A DNA stretch of 64,000 nt from Stratiolaelaps scimitus (GCA_019614645.1 JABWDB010000001.1:22127501-22191500), one strand, 5' to 3'. Shown: positions 23,688-35,535, numbered from the stretch's first letter. Notes: a model not told the origin generated them from the sequence alone. A program made the numbers and translations.

Positions 23688-24810
23688 CGCCAACCCGGTC
23701 AGCAGGAACCTCATGGCTGCGGATCTCCCACACAGAACGAACCAGCACAGGCGAATGCGAAGTGAGCGGGCCCGTCCATCAGCGGTACTACTAACGCTGC
23801 CTCTCGATCTACTACGTAACTTCGCGCTGTCGGCCAGCCTGAACGTCACCCGCGGCTCGTCGCAGCGGGGCCCACCCCTGACGGCCACCAACCCGCGCAC
23901 GGATTCGGCTGGACCCCGAACAGCACACTCGCCGTTCCTTTTTTTTGCGCTCGCCTTTTTGTGCGCAACCGGACCCCAATATTTTTAAAGTTTACTTTTC
24001 GCGCGCGCCAATTTTCAATTTGGCCATTCGTCTCTCCGGCCTTTGGCGCTCGGGGGACAACACCGACGACGGCGATGAGAGCAGCACCAGTTGGGACAGG
24101 CCGAGCAATGAAAGCTCGTAGCAATTTGCCAGTGGACTGACCATTGGCGCAATTGGTGCACCGGCAGCGGCGGCGGCAGCTAACGGTGATGGTATTGCCA
24201 ACTAGCCGCCGAGCATTGACGCTCGTTTGTTAGTGAAAGACTCACGTTGGTACACACAGAAGCGCACACAATGGCACACGATGAAATATATAATACGTAA
24301 GGGGGGACCAAGGTGCGAGGTAGGGGGCTAGAAGTGTGGACGCTTTGGGAGCTAGGGTTGCATAGACAAACAAACATGCATAAACACACAATAAAACGAG
24401 ACGAAGAGGGTCGTACCCAAACCCGTCATTCGCACGGCCGAGGAGCAAGCGCAATGAACGATAGTGCTGCTGCTGTTGCCGTTGGAGCTCGAATCAAGCA
24501 CAGAGTCAGAGGAAGCTCGCGGAACCGGTTAGATAATCGCAATAATAGAAGGAGAATAAGAAGAAGAGGAAACAGCAGGAGTAATATGTGCAGTAGGCAG
24601 TTGGAGTAGGAGTGGCAGCAAAGCGAGACTGAAGGGGTGGTCGGTAGTGGTTCTTCGTTTTTTAAATTGTTCCTCCCATCTCACGCGCCCGTCTCAGTCG
24701 CTGAGGTCCAACTGGCCGAGCCCGCCCGGATAACGGGGGAATCAACTGGCACGAGTGGACGAAGAAGAGGGTGAGGCTTAACTTTCGAAACATTAGAATT
24801 GTAATCAGGC

Positions 24811-24860
24811 TGCCGACGCCGCCGCCGCTGCCTCCGCTGCCGCCGCCGCCGCCGCCCCCC
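24811..24860. repeat. (CCG)n triplet repeat
   Basis: About fifteen CCG-type units with CTG and CTC interruptions, ending in a C6 run. Confidence 0.85.
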
Positions 24861-24945
24861 AGTGGAGCTTCGCCACCGCGATGTCGGCCTGTCTCTGGGC
24901 GACGGTCTTGCGCCAGCTAGCAGAGACATAAGAGCAGCCAAACCG

Positions 24946-25042
24946 CAGCAGCAGCAGCAGCAAGGACACTGCATTAGGGATTCTTACGTGCACGAGATGT
25001 GGTACATGATGACAACGGCGGCGACGACGACGACGACGGCCG
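24946..25042. repeat. (CAG)n and, 50 bp on, (GAC)n
   Basis: Six CAG units at 24946-24962 and six GAC units flanked by GGC at 25016-25042. Confidence 0.8.
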
Positions 25043-25414
25043 GGAGTTCAAGTAACACCTCTTCCCCCTCAAGCACTGGCTTTTTGTGGCCGTATTTCAA
25101 AGTAGGGGAGAACAACTTCCTTGTGGGCTATTTGATAGGGACAATTACCAAATGAGCTTTAGCGGGTCACGACTCCACATGCATTCGTGCCGAAAAAGCT
25201 GGTGTCTCTGCAAGGGCTGGCCCAGTTGAAATAATTCAATATTTAAGCTGTAACACATACATGGGGCGTTTAGTAACGACATCACCAGCAGACTGAAGCG
25301 ACCGCAAATACAAACAAAAGAGCAAACAAAATATACAAAAACAGCCAAAACTCTCATTCATTTGTTCGTACTAGACAGCCATGCAACGAATCGGTTGTTT
25401 TATGAGCGTAATGG

Positions 25415-25449
25415 TTTAAACACATACATAAAATTTGTATGTGTTTAAA
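25415..25449. repeat. 14-bp perfect-stem hairpin, 7-nt loop
   Basis: TTTAAACACATACA (25415-25428) and TGTATGTGTTTAAA (25436-25449) are exact reverse complements around the loop TAAAATT. It has no T-run suggesting a terminator and is too short for a typical microRNA precursor. Confidence 0.9.
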
Positions 25450-26009
25450 TATCGCATCAGGTAAAGGCTTTCATCAGCGTCTCTCGGCTGGAATTTTCAG
25501 CAAGAGAGTTCTTCTGCTCTAGAAGCCACCTCGCCGATTTTGTTGTTGAGATTGAAAGCACGATTAGCCTGGATGCCATTTCGTTCTACAAGTTTCGTGA
25601 TTCCTAAGGCGTGCCGCAAGACTACAATTGGCAAGTCAAATTAACAGGTTTACAGGTGACAAATTGTCGATTTTGACGGACGATTTATGACGATTGATTA
25701 AGGATCTCGTGCCAATGACGCTGGAGAATTGGCTTGACGTTGCAAAGACAACTGGTGGCTAGCGAACTTTAGGAATACACCAACTCAAAGGTATAATCAC
25801 TGTGTCGGTTGATATTTTCCCGTTGCGAATTTCCACCAGAAGGCTGACGCCTTTCCGAAATGGCCGTTACGCCCTCGGCAATCGAACAAGGGCAATACGT
25901 GTTGTGGAAAAACGATTGTTGTCGTTAAACCTGTTGACTGGGAATATATTTCGTCTTCTCGCTCGCGCCCAGCTCACATTTTAACTCCACCGTCCCGCAA
26001 ATTAACGTT

Positions 26010-26238
26010 CGTAATTAATTCATTAGTGATGATGAAGCAAGTGGGCCGGACACCCATGGATTTCAGGCGCATAGCGGCGACTTCAATCAAATCCGGCTCG
26101 TCCGTCTGCACAACACCCCACAGATATGAGTGTATTTACTGATCGTGCCCTGAGGACAGGCATGACTTCGATGCCTTCCCCGTGCGTGCCTTGCAAGAGA
26201 TCGCGCCGGTGCACTGACCATCTGAGCTAAATTTATGG
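26010..26238 (-). mobile_element. tRNA-derived SINE (family B), probably near full length
   Basis: Read on the minus strand, TAGCTCAGATGG at 26229-26218 is a perfect tRNA A box. About 55 nt later, GGCAT and ATGCC (26175-26159) pair around the 7-nt loop CGAAGTC at the place of a T arm, which supplies a partial B box. The body continues for about 120 nt and ends near 26030-26010 with a CATCATCA-like tail and an AT-rich stretch. SINEs of this type are transcribed by RNA polymerase III and copied by a partner LINE. The acceptor stem is absent, so it is not a functional tRNA gene. The borders are estimates, because no clear target-site duplication was identified. Confidence 0.6.
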
Positions 26239-26963
26239 CTGCTTGAAAATCACGAACTGCGTTGGAAACCGCTTTAGCTGCTGATTCGCTATATTGTTGT
26301 CGTTTTGAGATTTTCTAAGCGTTGATAGAATCTTGGACGGGTAACTCGAAGAAGCGATTTTGTAGCATGCGTCACGTTCTCGGCGACTTAGAAGGCTGAT
26401 TTTTATTCTCGTTTCAGTGTGTAATTAGAATTGCGTTTGAAATTCGATTGATGTAACTGATTTCTGGGAAAACGTCATTATTTAACAGTGGTATCATTCG
26501 GTGAAGAACTGCAAGCATACGTATGCCGGCAGCATAGTCGGGAGTTCATTTTCAAACTTATTCCATTCATTCTGAGCTACACATATTTTGGTTAGTTCGA
26601 TACTGCTGGCATCTATATGATAATGGTCAGTATAAGTGTTCGATGTACTATAAGTAACTCGCATTACGTAGTAGTCATAATAATGCTATAAGTTGTTGTT
26701 CATTTTTTCATTATTTGATAATCTTACAGTACAATCAATTCTTGCCTTAGTCACCCCTCGTCAGCCGAGACTCCTTGAATCGTGTTGGCTGTTTTTTTAC
26801 GCCTCGTTGTCTCGAACACTAACATCGTTATTTTTTTTAGTCTGAAGGGGCATCAGAGAACCCCATGTCCGGTTCACGGACGTGCGCGCAACGTTACGCC
26901 AAAGCTACTTTCTTTACTGCCACGCCGCTGCTGCTGCTGGAAGTCTTGATGCACTTGATAGTC

Positions 26964-26977
26964 TCACCTTAAGGTGA
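26964..26977. repeat. 14-bp perfect palindrome
   Basis: TCACCTTAAGGTGA reads identically on both strands. Confidence 0.9.
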
Positions 26978-27906
26978 TGCGTCGTACGGCCGTTGCCATA
27001 GACGATGAAGCTGATGCCATTGCTACTGCCATAGTAATAAAGCTGGGTTCGCGCACTCGTTCACATCTCTCATCGATCGGTAGCCAAAGCCGGGTATGGA
27101 GCCATCAGTGACAGCGTCGATGGCCGCTCGAGATTTCCGTACGGTTCGGCAGCCGGTATCGTAGGTCTGTTTTGTTGCTGTTTCGTGGCCCGGTGATCAG
27201 GACTGAACCGGACCAGACCAGAGAAGGAGTCGAAAACGAGATGCTACCGGAGCTAGCAGCGGCGCGGCACACCACCACAGAGATCGTTGCTCTGATCTGA
27301 TGCCCGTTCGCCTGCGCGTCTGCCCGCGTCCTGGCTTTCAGTGACTACTCTGACTACAGCTTGCGTTCTGCTAACGCCTGTTGGCGTGATCGACTACCGC
27401 TCGACTGCTCGATTGCGGCTAACGCTAGTGCTACCGAAGCCATCCAGACGACATTCGACTCGAGCCATCCGAAGTGAGATGGTCACCATCCATCCGTGAT
27501 CGGCCATCACCGACTTCGGTCTTCACTACCGCACGAAGCAGCCGGCCAACAGAAGCTGCTGAGCGTGCGGGGCCGACCCTAGACGACATCAGCCATAAAG
27601 ATGCCCCAGTCCTTGGCGGTTTTCTTTACGTACGTGTTGAGAGACAGCAAGGTGCCGTCGAGCGAGCAAACTGCCGCTTCGCAGACTACTGCTGCTGCTT
27701 GCCGGCCTATCTAGCGCTACAACGCTCGCAGTCCACAGGTAGCTGCGCGGACACACGTAGACAGGTCCCCTGCTAAATGTAATTTTATCCTCGGATCTTT
27801 GGGGCACCCTAACGGTCGTCGTGCGCCTTTTCTCGTTCATTCGGGCATCGGACAACTTTAGCCTCCCGTTCGCCCCGTCAATAGCTCCCGTCGCAGTGGC
27901 TAGCTA

Positions 27907-27936
27907 TGATGATAATAATAATAATAATAATAATAG
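27907..27936. repeat. (AAT)n triplet repeat
   Basis: About nine AAT units. The last unit runs into AGGTAAGTAGG, which matches the animal 5' splice-site consensus. Confidence 0.85.
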
Positions 27937-28560
27937 GTAAGTAGGTGGCTGAGCTTCTGGTCGTACCTTCCGTGCCGCAACGCTATCACTCAGTTGATCA
28001 TGCTTCGAGCTTTGAGACCTTTGAAGCTTCTCTCCTCGCTACGTCAGGCCCTACTCTGCTTCGTGTCTCGTAGCTTCACCTTAATCGCAGATAACCTTGG
28101 CAGACAAATCTCTTGCCCGCAGTGGGAAAACCTTTTACCGTGTTATCGTCCCTGAGCGAGTGAAACACATGTTTTTTTTTCTTTTTCACTATTTTCGTAA
28201 CGTTGCTGCTATCTCTGTGTAATGTGACGACGCGCGGGCTGCTGTCACATTTATTCACAGATGAGACATTTGATTGTATTACTACAACAGCAATGAGTGG
28301 AGCAGCCGCCAGTGACGGATTACGTGTCGCCCAAGCAAAAACACAAAAAATACCCACGCTAACACTGTAGAATTATTATAGAACAGTCCTGCTTTGGTAG
28401 TTCATAATGGCAATTCGCAATACTGTGTGTTGACGAATCTATGAGGTGGTACACCACGACCTCCATGAGAAGCCACAGAAATCGACATCGAGCGAATTGA
28501 AACATCATCATTCAGTTGACATCGTCAATGGTGGATTGGCTCATTCGCCGAAGACAGTCA

Positions 28561-28592
<32 letters not shown>
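28561..28592. repeat. (TGGC)8 tetranucleotide repeat
   Basis: Eight perfect TGGC units. In one forward frame it reads as a Gly-Trp-Leu-Ala string, a repeat artefact. Confidence 0.9.
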
Positions 28593-28596
<4 letters not shown>

Positions 28597-29076
28597 TATC
28601 TGTCGATGTGGTGGTTCTCATTCCATCAGTCACTTCTATACTTCTACGTTTGATGCAAGCGCAGATGTTAGCCTTAAGCTATGTACGTCACAGGGTCGCG
28701 GGACGCGCTCGGTACGGGATATGCTACAACGCCGAAGTGGACGGGCTGGCAATACCCTGTCCTCCAATTCAAGTTATCCAAACACGATGTTCGACTCAAT
28801 CAAACCTGGCTGCTCACACCGCTGTGACATTCAGACAGATAGATCGAAACTCAAAAAAAAAAGAAGAACAACCCAACACATCTCGGCATACGTGCGTTAC
28901 ACGCGCGATTTCTTGGCGGCGGCGACGGCCACTCTTCGTTCGACTCTCTTCGACGACATCGTCAATCTCTTCAATCCGTCGTGGCCACCTCTCCCCAAGC
29001 CCCCGCGCGCACTCACCGCGTTATCGGCAACAAACGGCCCAAACCTCCTTCGGTGCTCGTGCGTAGTAGCGCGCGG

Positions 29077-29523
29077 ATGATGGCTGCGCTAACCGAATGG
29101 TCGGATTCACCGTTGGGTGGAAGCATCGACGATGGCGTTCCACTCAATAGTGACAGCGGTAGCAAAAAGGCGGCCGAGGCAGCGGTGGCAGCGGCTAACG
29201 ATTTCGCGGATCGCGGGACGGACGGGACCAGCAGCAGCAGCAGAAGCAGAAAACGGAGTGAGGGCAGCATCGCCTGCAGCAGCAGCGGCTGCTACAGCGA
29301 GCCACAAAATCGACGACGGTTTGATGGCTCGAAGAAGAAAAAATCACTAATTTTGATCGATCACCTCTGTCCGTGCGCCCGCCCGCCCGCCCGCCCTCAC
29401 TTGCTAGCTAGCTTGTCTGCTTGCACAACACTGCTCGCCAGAAACCCAGCCAGCCACCACACGGGCACCACACACACACACACACACACCTACCCATCCA
29501 TCCGCCCTAACCCGGCGCCATAG
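29077..29523 (+). CDS. Candidate coding frame, unknown protein (149 codons)
   Basis: I do not recognise this protein. The frame starts at tandem ATGs (29077 and 29080) in a GCGCGG context; an in-frame upstream ATG at 28981 would lengthen it to 180 codons. The first 85 residues or so are hydrophilic and rich in Ser, Ala, Asp and Lys, with a Ser run and basic Arg/Lys patches, resembling the disordered N-terminus of a nuclear protein. Codons are mainly purine-first, which is the expected coding pattern. The last third crosses GCCC and CA repeats and is unlikely to be protein, so if the segment is real it is probably an exon that splices out earlier; I found no convincing donor. A chance open frame in CpG-rich DNA is the main alternative. 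Confidence 0.22.
   Translation: MMAALTEWSDSPLGGSIDDGVPLNSDSGSKKAAEAAVAAANDFADRGTDGTSSSSRSRKRSEGSIACSSSGCYSEPQNRRRFDGSKKKKSLILIDHLCPCARPPARPHLLASLSACTTLLARNPASHHTGTTHTHTHTYPSIRPNPAP
29228..29292. repeat. (CAG)/(AGC) triplet units
   Basis: Two short AGC runs (near 29230 and 29277) within the candidate frame; they encode Ser. Confidence 0.7.
29375..29396. repeat. (GCCC)n tetranucleotide repeat
   Basis: Five GCCC units. Confidence 0.85.
29469..29489. repeat. (CA)n microsatellite
   Basis: About ten CA units. Confidence 0.85.
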
Positions 29524-30087
29524 TTACTAGCTACGAGCGTATCGTTTCTTCCGAGCGGTGGCTCGCTCCTGCGAACGCAATCTTTCTCTTTCTCTCTCTC
29601 TCGGTCTATCTATCTATGTCTCTCTCGGTTCGGCTTGGCTTGCTTTGCTTGAGCCTTTACATTGAAGCGACACGCCTTCTCAGTGTGGTCGGCTGGCGAT
29701 TCCCGACGGGAAACGCCGCAGCGGAGCGGGCGCCACCGAGCCCCTTGCCTGGGCCACGAGACGAGGCCGCCGTGGCAGCAGAAAGTGACATCAGGACAAC
29801 ACTTGTTCGCCAGCGCACGTCCGAGGCTGCTGCGGCAGCAGCGGCGGCGGTGGCTGTGCTTCACGCTTTTTACGATATGGTGCCGGCGGATTTTTAAAAC
29901 GCAGCCAAAGAAATAGCAACGACAACGGCGACGAGGAAAATGCCGAAGAACAAGGAGAAACTGCTTGCAGCTGATGCAGCTATGTTACGTTACGCTTAGC
30001 CATCTCCGTCGCCTTCGCAGCCGTTGGTGGCTCAGCTTTTCCAGCAGCTGCTACCGCTGCCGTCGCGCCGCTAGAGCGGCTTCGAAT

Positions 30088-30205
30088 TCTCTCTCTCTCT
30101 CTCTTGTAAGCGTGAGCATGTATATTGAACACAGCCAGTATATATTGATCCTATGTTTCATGATACGATAAACAGTATGCGACATACATACACACACACA
30201 CACAC
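30088..30205. repeat. (CT)n and (CA)n microsatellites
   Basis: About eight CT units at 30088-30104 and nine CA units at 30188-30205. Confidence 0.8.
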
Positions 30206-30812
30206 GTAGAAACATACACCAAGAGAAAGGCACACTGGTACACGTTGGCACACGAGATTCGATAATCCCTTCGTTCTCCATATTCGACGAGCCGGCGTAT
30301 GTCTCCCTTCGGATCAGGTTATGCTTTTCTTCGGCATTACACACGTACGCGTTGTATATGGTATTGTGCATAGACACCGAGCGAGAGAGGGAGAGTGCTC
30401 GCCCAAGAAAGTGCATCTGTCTCGTCAAAATGGAGAATGAACAACAAGATTAAAGTAAACGAAACAAAACTGATTGATAAGCGTGGAAGATGAGTCTTTG
30501 TTACGGGGATATACTGTAGAGGTGTATACATCTATCATACGCGGGATCAACTGTGTTAAAGCCAATAACCGAACTGGACAAACCAAACAGCTGATATTAG
30601 AATGTTCCATAGATTCGACTAGCTAAAAGTTTCAGATAATTTTCCTCATCTTCAGAAGAAATAATCTACCAGGTGATAGAATGGTCAGTGCAATTGAGGC
30701 CGCACGTACTGAGCGTGTCAGCCACGCTTTTATCTAGAGGATTGCGCGTGCGTTTAGATGATACTCTCCAGTCACAATCAACAAAAAGGAAAGAGGAAAG
30801 AAAACAAAAAAC

Positions 30813-30834
30813 GGAGGCGGGGGGCCGGGGGGTG
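30813..30834 (+). repeat. G-rich run with quadruplex potential
   Basis: Two G6 runs separated by CC, preceded by GGAGGC. It falls short of the strict four-run motif but could form a two-tier quadruplex. Confidence 0.5.
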
Positions 30835-31175
30835 TAAATAGAGAATGTACTTAAAAAGATTGTACACCGGCACATGTGTACAGTGTAACCGCTTTCATAA
30901 GGGGGCCCTTTGGCTGACAATAACGGAGTAGCTATTGCTTTAACAGGATACGTACCTCCTTGAATGACGCGTGACAATCAATCGGATTGTGCACGCCTCC
31001 ACTTGTGCAAGAATAAACTATTATTATTATTTTAGATACAGTCGTTGACGTGAACATTGCCGCCGGTTGCCGTTGTTGCTGTTGCTTCTGCTGCAGCTGA
31101 TGTCGACTTTTGACATCGAACGAAGTCGATGTGAGAGAACTGCATTAGCTGTACCCACTCTCGCTGTGGTTGCCA

Positions 31176-31192
31176 CTGCAGCTGCAGCTGCT
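31176..31192. repeat. Palindromic (GCAGCT)n
   Basis: GCAGCTGCAGCTGC is a 14-bp palindrome built of PvuII- and PstI-like cores. Confidence 0.8.
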
Positions 31193-32066
31193 GTTGCTAT
31201 TGCTATAAGTTTACGGACGGCAGATGCAGTAACAAGATCAGATCCCGTCAATAGCTACGGGCGTGATAATTGTAGAATGTTGGAGCAGATCCTTTCCACT
31301 TATTCTTGTTTTGTTGCTGCTGTACTGTTTTCTATCCTTTTCTTCATTTGTTTTTTACTTCCCAGACCCACAGACAGAAACAAACACACACACACAGTTG
31401 GCACAGGCTGATAGTGCCATTGATAGACATATGTGGTCACAGTAGACTTGCCAACGAACACGAGTGCCATGCCAAGCATGCTTTGTTCATCTCGACGACG
31501 ACGACCAAGCTAGTCAGAGCCGAAATTCCCATAGACACACACGTGGCCACACGCGGCCACCACGAAGCGTTCAGGAACTGGTAAAAATTCACTTTCGTTG
31601 GCGTCTTCCGCGGTAGCAGCATTCGTCCGTCGGCTGTATGTACTCATATTTGACAAGACTCGGGGTATGAGACGGGAGAATAAAGCGCCTAATGTTGCTA
31701 ATGTTCATTTCTGAATGACTGACTGGCCGAGTCGTGCTGAGTATCCTGTTTACGTTTTCGCTGTTGACGTCGTGCACCGTTCGATAGAAAAAGAAAAAAA
31801 ACAAAACAATGTATAGTAACGTTGTGGCGTGACACGAAAATGCGCCCCTTTCTCGACCAGTCGCGACACGGTTCCGTCTGCTGCCCTATTGCAATTTACC
31901 ACCGCGAGCCTCCTCCCAGTCTTCAGTAACTTGCACTTTTGTTGACATTTTGAAAGTTCAGAGTCTGGACTCAGAGCTGGACACAACGGACATTATTGCC
32001 ATTGATCCCATTATATACAAGCACAAATACACACTCACAATGGTGTTTCACCATATATAGCGTATA

Positions 32067-32067
<1 letters not shown>

Positions 32068-32102
<35 letters not shown>
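32068..32102. repeat. (TA)n microsatellite
   Basis: About seventeen TA units. Confidence 0.9.
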
Positions 32103-32310
32103 TGTATTCCCGGCACGACAACCGGGGGAGACATCGAGAGATTGACCCACTCACTAATTCGTATAGTGACGGTGATAATGATGATGAAGAATATCATGAA
32201 GGATGGCCGCTAGCTAATCCTATTCTAAATCGCCAGCAGTAACCGCAGCAGGAAGTAGCTACTAGGCGTTTTTTTTTTCACATACAACGATTATGACAAT
32301 AGCGATGACG

Positions 32311-32340
32311 GCGGCAACAGCAGCAGCAGCAGTAGCGGCA
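32311..32340. repeat. (CAG)n triplet repeat
   Basis: Six CAG units with GGC and AGT neighbours. Confidence 0.8.
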
Positions 32341-32472
32341 GATTGTTGCTGGTTGTCTCGTTAGCGGGAGCGGCAGAACGACCTCTTCTGCCTATGGCAT
32401 TTCTGGGACACTTTCGTTGCGATATTGTTTCGCGACTGATGTTATTGTTGCTGTCGCCACTATTGTTATGAT

Positions 32473-32502
32473 TATTGTTGCTGCTGCTGCTGTTGTTGTT
32501 GT
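32473..32502. repeat. (CTG)n-(TTG)n triplet repeat
   Basis: Five CTG and four TTG units. Confidence 0.85.
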
Positions 32503-32685
32503 TTATATGTGTTTGTCATTATCACCGCTGTTGTTATTGTTGCCGCTGTCGGGTCCGTCCCCGTGTCTAAGTGATGTTGCGTGCTGCGTTCACACTCACT
32601 TTCGAGTGGCGCTGGTTATCTCTGACATGTTTAATTGTTGTGTGACGGGCAGCACCAGCAATAATTATTATGCTCACATGTGCAA

Positions 32686-32720
32686 CGGCAGTGGCGGCGG
32701 CGGCGGCAGCATCAGCAGCG
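32686..32720. repeat. (GGC)/(AGC) triplet tract
   Basis: Five GGC units followed by AGC and ATC units. Confidence 0.8.
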
Positions 32721-32958
32721 CCAGTGGTAGCGGCAGAAACGACGACTTGCTCTAACGGTGACGCCGGTCTACGCCGGTAATTTCTTTAAGGGTGTGTGTA
32801 TCTCACCCACTTCGTTTTTTTTGCTTATTTTCCCTTTCATCCAGCGCTTCAATTCCACCGTCCGGTTCCATTGGCAGCGAGCTGCGTTCTACAGCGGAAT
32901 AGTTCGAAGGTTAAGAACGTTGGTGCTCCGATGCGGTGTTGAACACTTCGAAGTGCGA

Positions 32959-32992
32959 CCGGTGGCTTAGTGGCGAACGACCGCGCCACCGG
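32959..32992. repeat. 8-bp stem hairpin with an A-box-like start
   Basis: CCGGTGGC and GCCACCGG pair around an 18-nt loop. The left arm runs into TGGCTTAGTGG, a match to the tRNA A-box consensus, but no B box follows at the right distance. Confidence 0.4.
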
Positions 32993-33356
32993 ACGACATT
33001 AGTGTTTTCGCTGTGTCCTCGTTTGGCGTTCGCTCACACACACACACACCTGTTCCCCTATGGGGTATATAGAATACTTTTATATGAGCTTATTCGATTC
33101 GGCGAGCGGGATCGCCCGTCAAAGTATTTTTTGAAGAAAAAACGCCCTACATGTGAGTGTCTGATTAACGAGAACGATCATCGGTTGTCTGAATTGTCCA
33201 AAAGGACCTAAGGTTCTTCGTCGCCGCCATGAGGACAGCATCAGGCCCGATTTGTTCGCAGATTTTACACTATCGCAAGATTCGACCACTAATGACAGAG
33301 GTGATGCCCATCACCCACTGCGACGCTGCTGCTGCTACCATCACTGTCCCGACCCG

Positions 33357-33551
33357 TGATGATGATGATGGTGACGAGGAAGGGTGAAAAATTCGGACAT
33401 TTGTCAGTAACGCCGGTCGGCGGTGTTGTCCGAGCTGATCAGCGGGAGCCGGTGGTAATCACCAGCACTCGATTGAGTTTCATCACCGGCGGCGGCATCA
33501 TGCTTCTGTTCTTGTCGCCATAGCATTTCTGCTACTGCTGCTGCTGCTGCC
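33357..33551. repeat. (GAT)n and (CTG)n triplet repeats
   Basis: Five GAT units at 33357-33371 and about six CTG units at 33532-33551. Confidence 0.75.
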
Positions 33552-34204
33552 ATTGGATTAGGGGCAAAGACCTTAGGCTGCTGCGCTGGATTGGACACAT
33601 TCACGACGAGCGATGAAAAAGCAAGGCAACGCTACGAATGCAGTAACACAGTGTATCTGCTGTTGCTGCAGCTACAAAACATACGTTCGCCACGCAGTAG
33701 CAGCATTAGGCAAAACCGAACCGTTCGAGACCCTCAACCAAAAGGCCGAAAGAAACATGATGCTTCACCAGGAAATTAGGAGGCACCCCGATCTCGCGAG
33801 CGGTGGCCGCCAACGCTCAGCACGGCAGCAAGCAGACGAGAAGGCCAGCAGAAATCGTCTGTTAGTTAGCTGGCCGCTCCCAAGTGCTCAAACACTGTCG
33901 CAGGCTGCAGGATGCATAGGTGCCGAGAGTTTATAAGCGGCAACGAGGGTTTGCCAGGGTGCTCTGTTTTTTTTCTTTTATCATTTCGCGTTTTGATTCT
34001 TACGTCAGATGACTTTTTGCTCGGTTCGGGCGGCGGCGGCGAAGGCCGCCAGAGCTACCGAAAACGCGAGGGCCGCTACAAATTAATGACGGTGATGACA
34101 ATGACGGCCTGACAGCTTCTTCGTGTTGGCCCCGCCGCCCGCTGCTACTGTTGCTGCAATCAATAGTCGAAGCAGCATCAGACGAAACTACGGCGAAACT
34201 ACTA

Positions 34205-34228
34205 TTTATTATTATTATTATTATTATA
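34205..34228. repeat. (TTA)n triplet repeat
   Basis: About seven TTA units. A shorter one of five units lies at 34906-34923. Confidence 0.85.
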
Positions 34229-35083
34229 TTCATTATACCTCACTACTAAAAAAAACTATATATACTAGTAACAATCGACCAGCCCTGTAATAGATAGCAG
34301 TAGCAGTAGTCAAGTTAATATTCAGACGATGATGGTACCTAGATGATAAAAGCTGATAAAGGCAGACCACATCAATCAGCTGTTGTACAGCCGAAAGTAG
34401 ACATTATCATCATCCGGCAGCTGATACACTCGGAGCCTCCTCAGTCTCTTGTGCCGCCACCTTATAACTCAACAGGCTTGTTGTACATGGGGTGCAGGTA
34501 GTGTCGATTTATGCGTCGAATGTCGATGCCTTTACGCTGTCACGATAATGTACACTGTGCCAAAAACTGCTACAAACTGTTCTGTGGCCAAGGCTCACGA
34601 GATAGCAACGATAGGTGCGTCCCTCATATATAGAATAACATTATAGTAGAAGGTTGTGCCTAATCCAACCACAACGTAATAGCTCCTGCACAATATATAC
34701 TGCAATATTTCGACGTGGGCAATAAGGAATCATCGTATACCAATTGGATGTCAATTAGTATTATATAGTCGTGCATATCGATAGAGTAAATCGATCTATA
34801 TCCTGTCATGTGAGCGTCGAAAGTTGTCAATATATTCATGTATAGTATAGAAAGTGCTATACTAGATATCGGTCTCTTCGCTAGTAATGCTTGATTACAT
34901 TATAGTATTATTATTATTATTATCATTGATTTGATAGCGCACACCTGTGAATTAATTCAGCAAATTGAACGAACCAGTTTCGGGGCTAAAACACGTGTAA
35001 GTTAACTCTACTTGTGTACTAAGTCAAATGTAACCTGTAGTCAATGTATAATATAGGCACAAACGTTGTATTATAAAAAATAT

Positions 35084-35104
35084 TATATATATATATATAT
35101 ATAT
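35084..35104. repeat. (TA)n microsatellite
   Basis: Ten TA units. Confidence 0.85.
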
Positions 35105-35240
35105 TCTCATGATTAGTATTGGTCGTAGTAGGAATGAAAGCACGATTTGTGTCAAAAGTATTATATTAAGCTATAACATCCGTGATATCTATAGGGTAGG
35201 CAACGCTTTGCCTTACTTATTTGCTCATGCTGCTTTTTGT

Positions 35241-35249
35241 GGGGGGGGG
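35241..35249. repeat. G9 homopolymer
   Basis: Nine consecutive G residues. Confidence 0.85.
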
Positions 35250-35533
35250 AGAGCTTATATCACCGCGCTGCTTTATATAATTGCTGAGCACTACACGCGC
35301 CGTACCGGATGTAGGGCGCTAACCGCGACCAGCCAGCCAGCCACCCACACAGCCATACATCCTCACTCCTTAGGCAGACGAGAACGAGGAACAACCTCTC
35401 CCAAGGAAAACAGACCATAGAGGTCGGAGCACGAAAGGCCGCGAGTCGACCGAGACCCCCACTGAGACTCCCTGCGCAAGGGAGCCTACATGCGACGCAG
35501 CGCCTAAGAAAGAGTGAAATTGCGGGGAGCAAA

Positions 35534-35535
<2 letters not shown>

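Larger units (their letters stand above)
18500..25200. other. Mixed stretch with long (TA)n and GC-rich blocks, no recognisable gene
   Basis: A GC-rich sub-block lies at about 20820-21560 and another at about 22750-24100. The latter has long open frames on both strands at the same place (218 codons minus and 129 codons plus), which argues against a specific coding strand. No family-level protein signal was seen. Confidence 0.55.
25200..26900. other. Microsatellite-poor stretch carrying a SINE
   Basis: There is almost no simple repeat over 1.7 kb, in contrast to the flanks. Open frames are short (at most 60 codons). A 14-bp hairpin lies at 25415-25449 and a minus-strand SINE at 26010-26238. 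The rest may be old transposon-derived or unique intergenic sequence. Confidence 0.5.
26900..30100. other. CpG-rich stretch with one coding-like frame
   Basis: GC and CpG are raised from about 27000 to 27900 and from 28900 to 30080. The donor-like AG/GTAAGT sits directly after an AAT repeat at about 27936. Apart from the frame at 29077-29523, nothing resembles a protein. Confidence 0.5.

Noticed and set aside
24000..24010. Short CG-alternating run GCGCGCGC as Z-DNA site
   Set aside because: Only eight bases; the tract at 40971-40986 is the only one long enough to mention.
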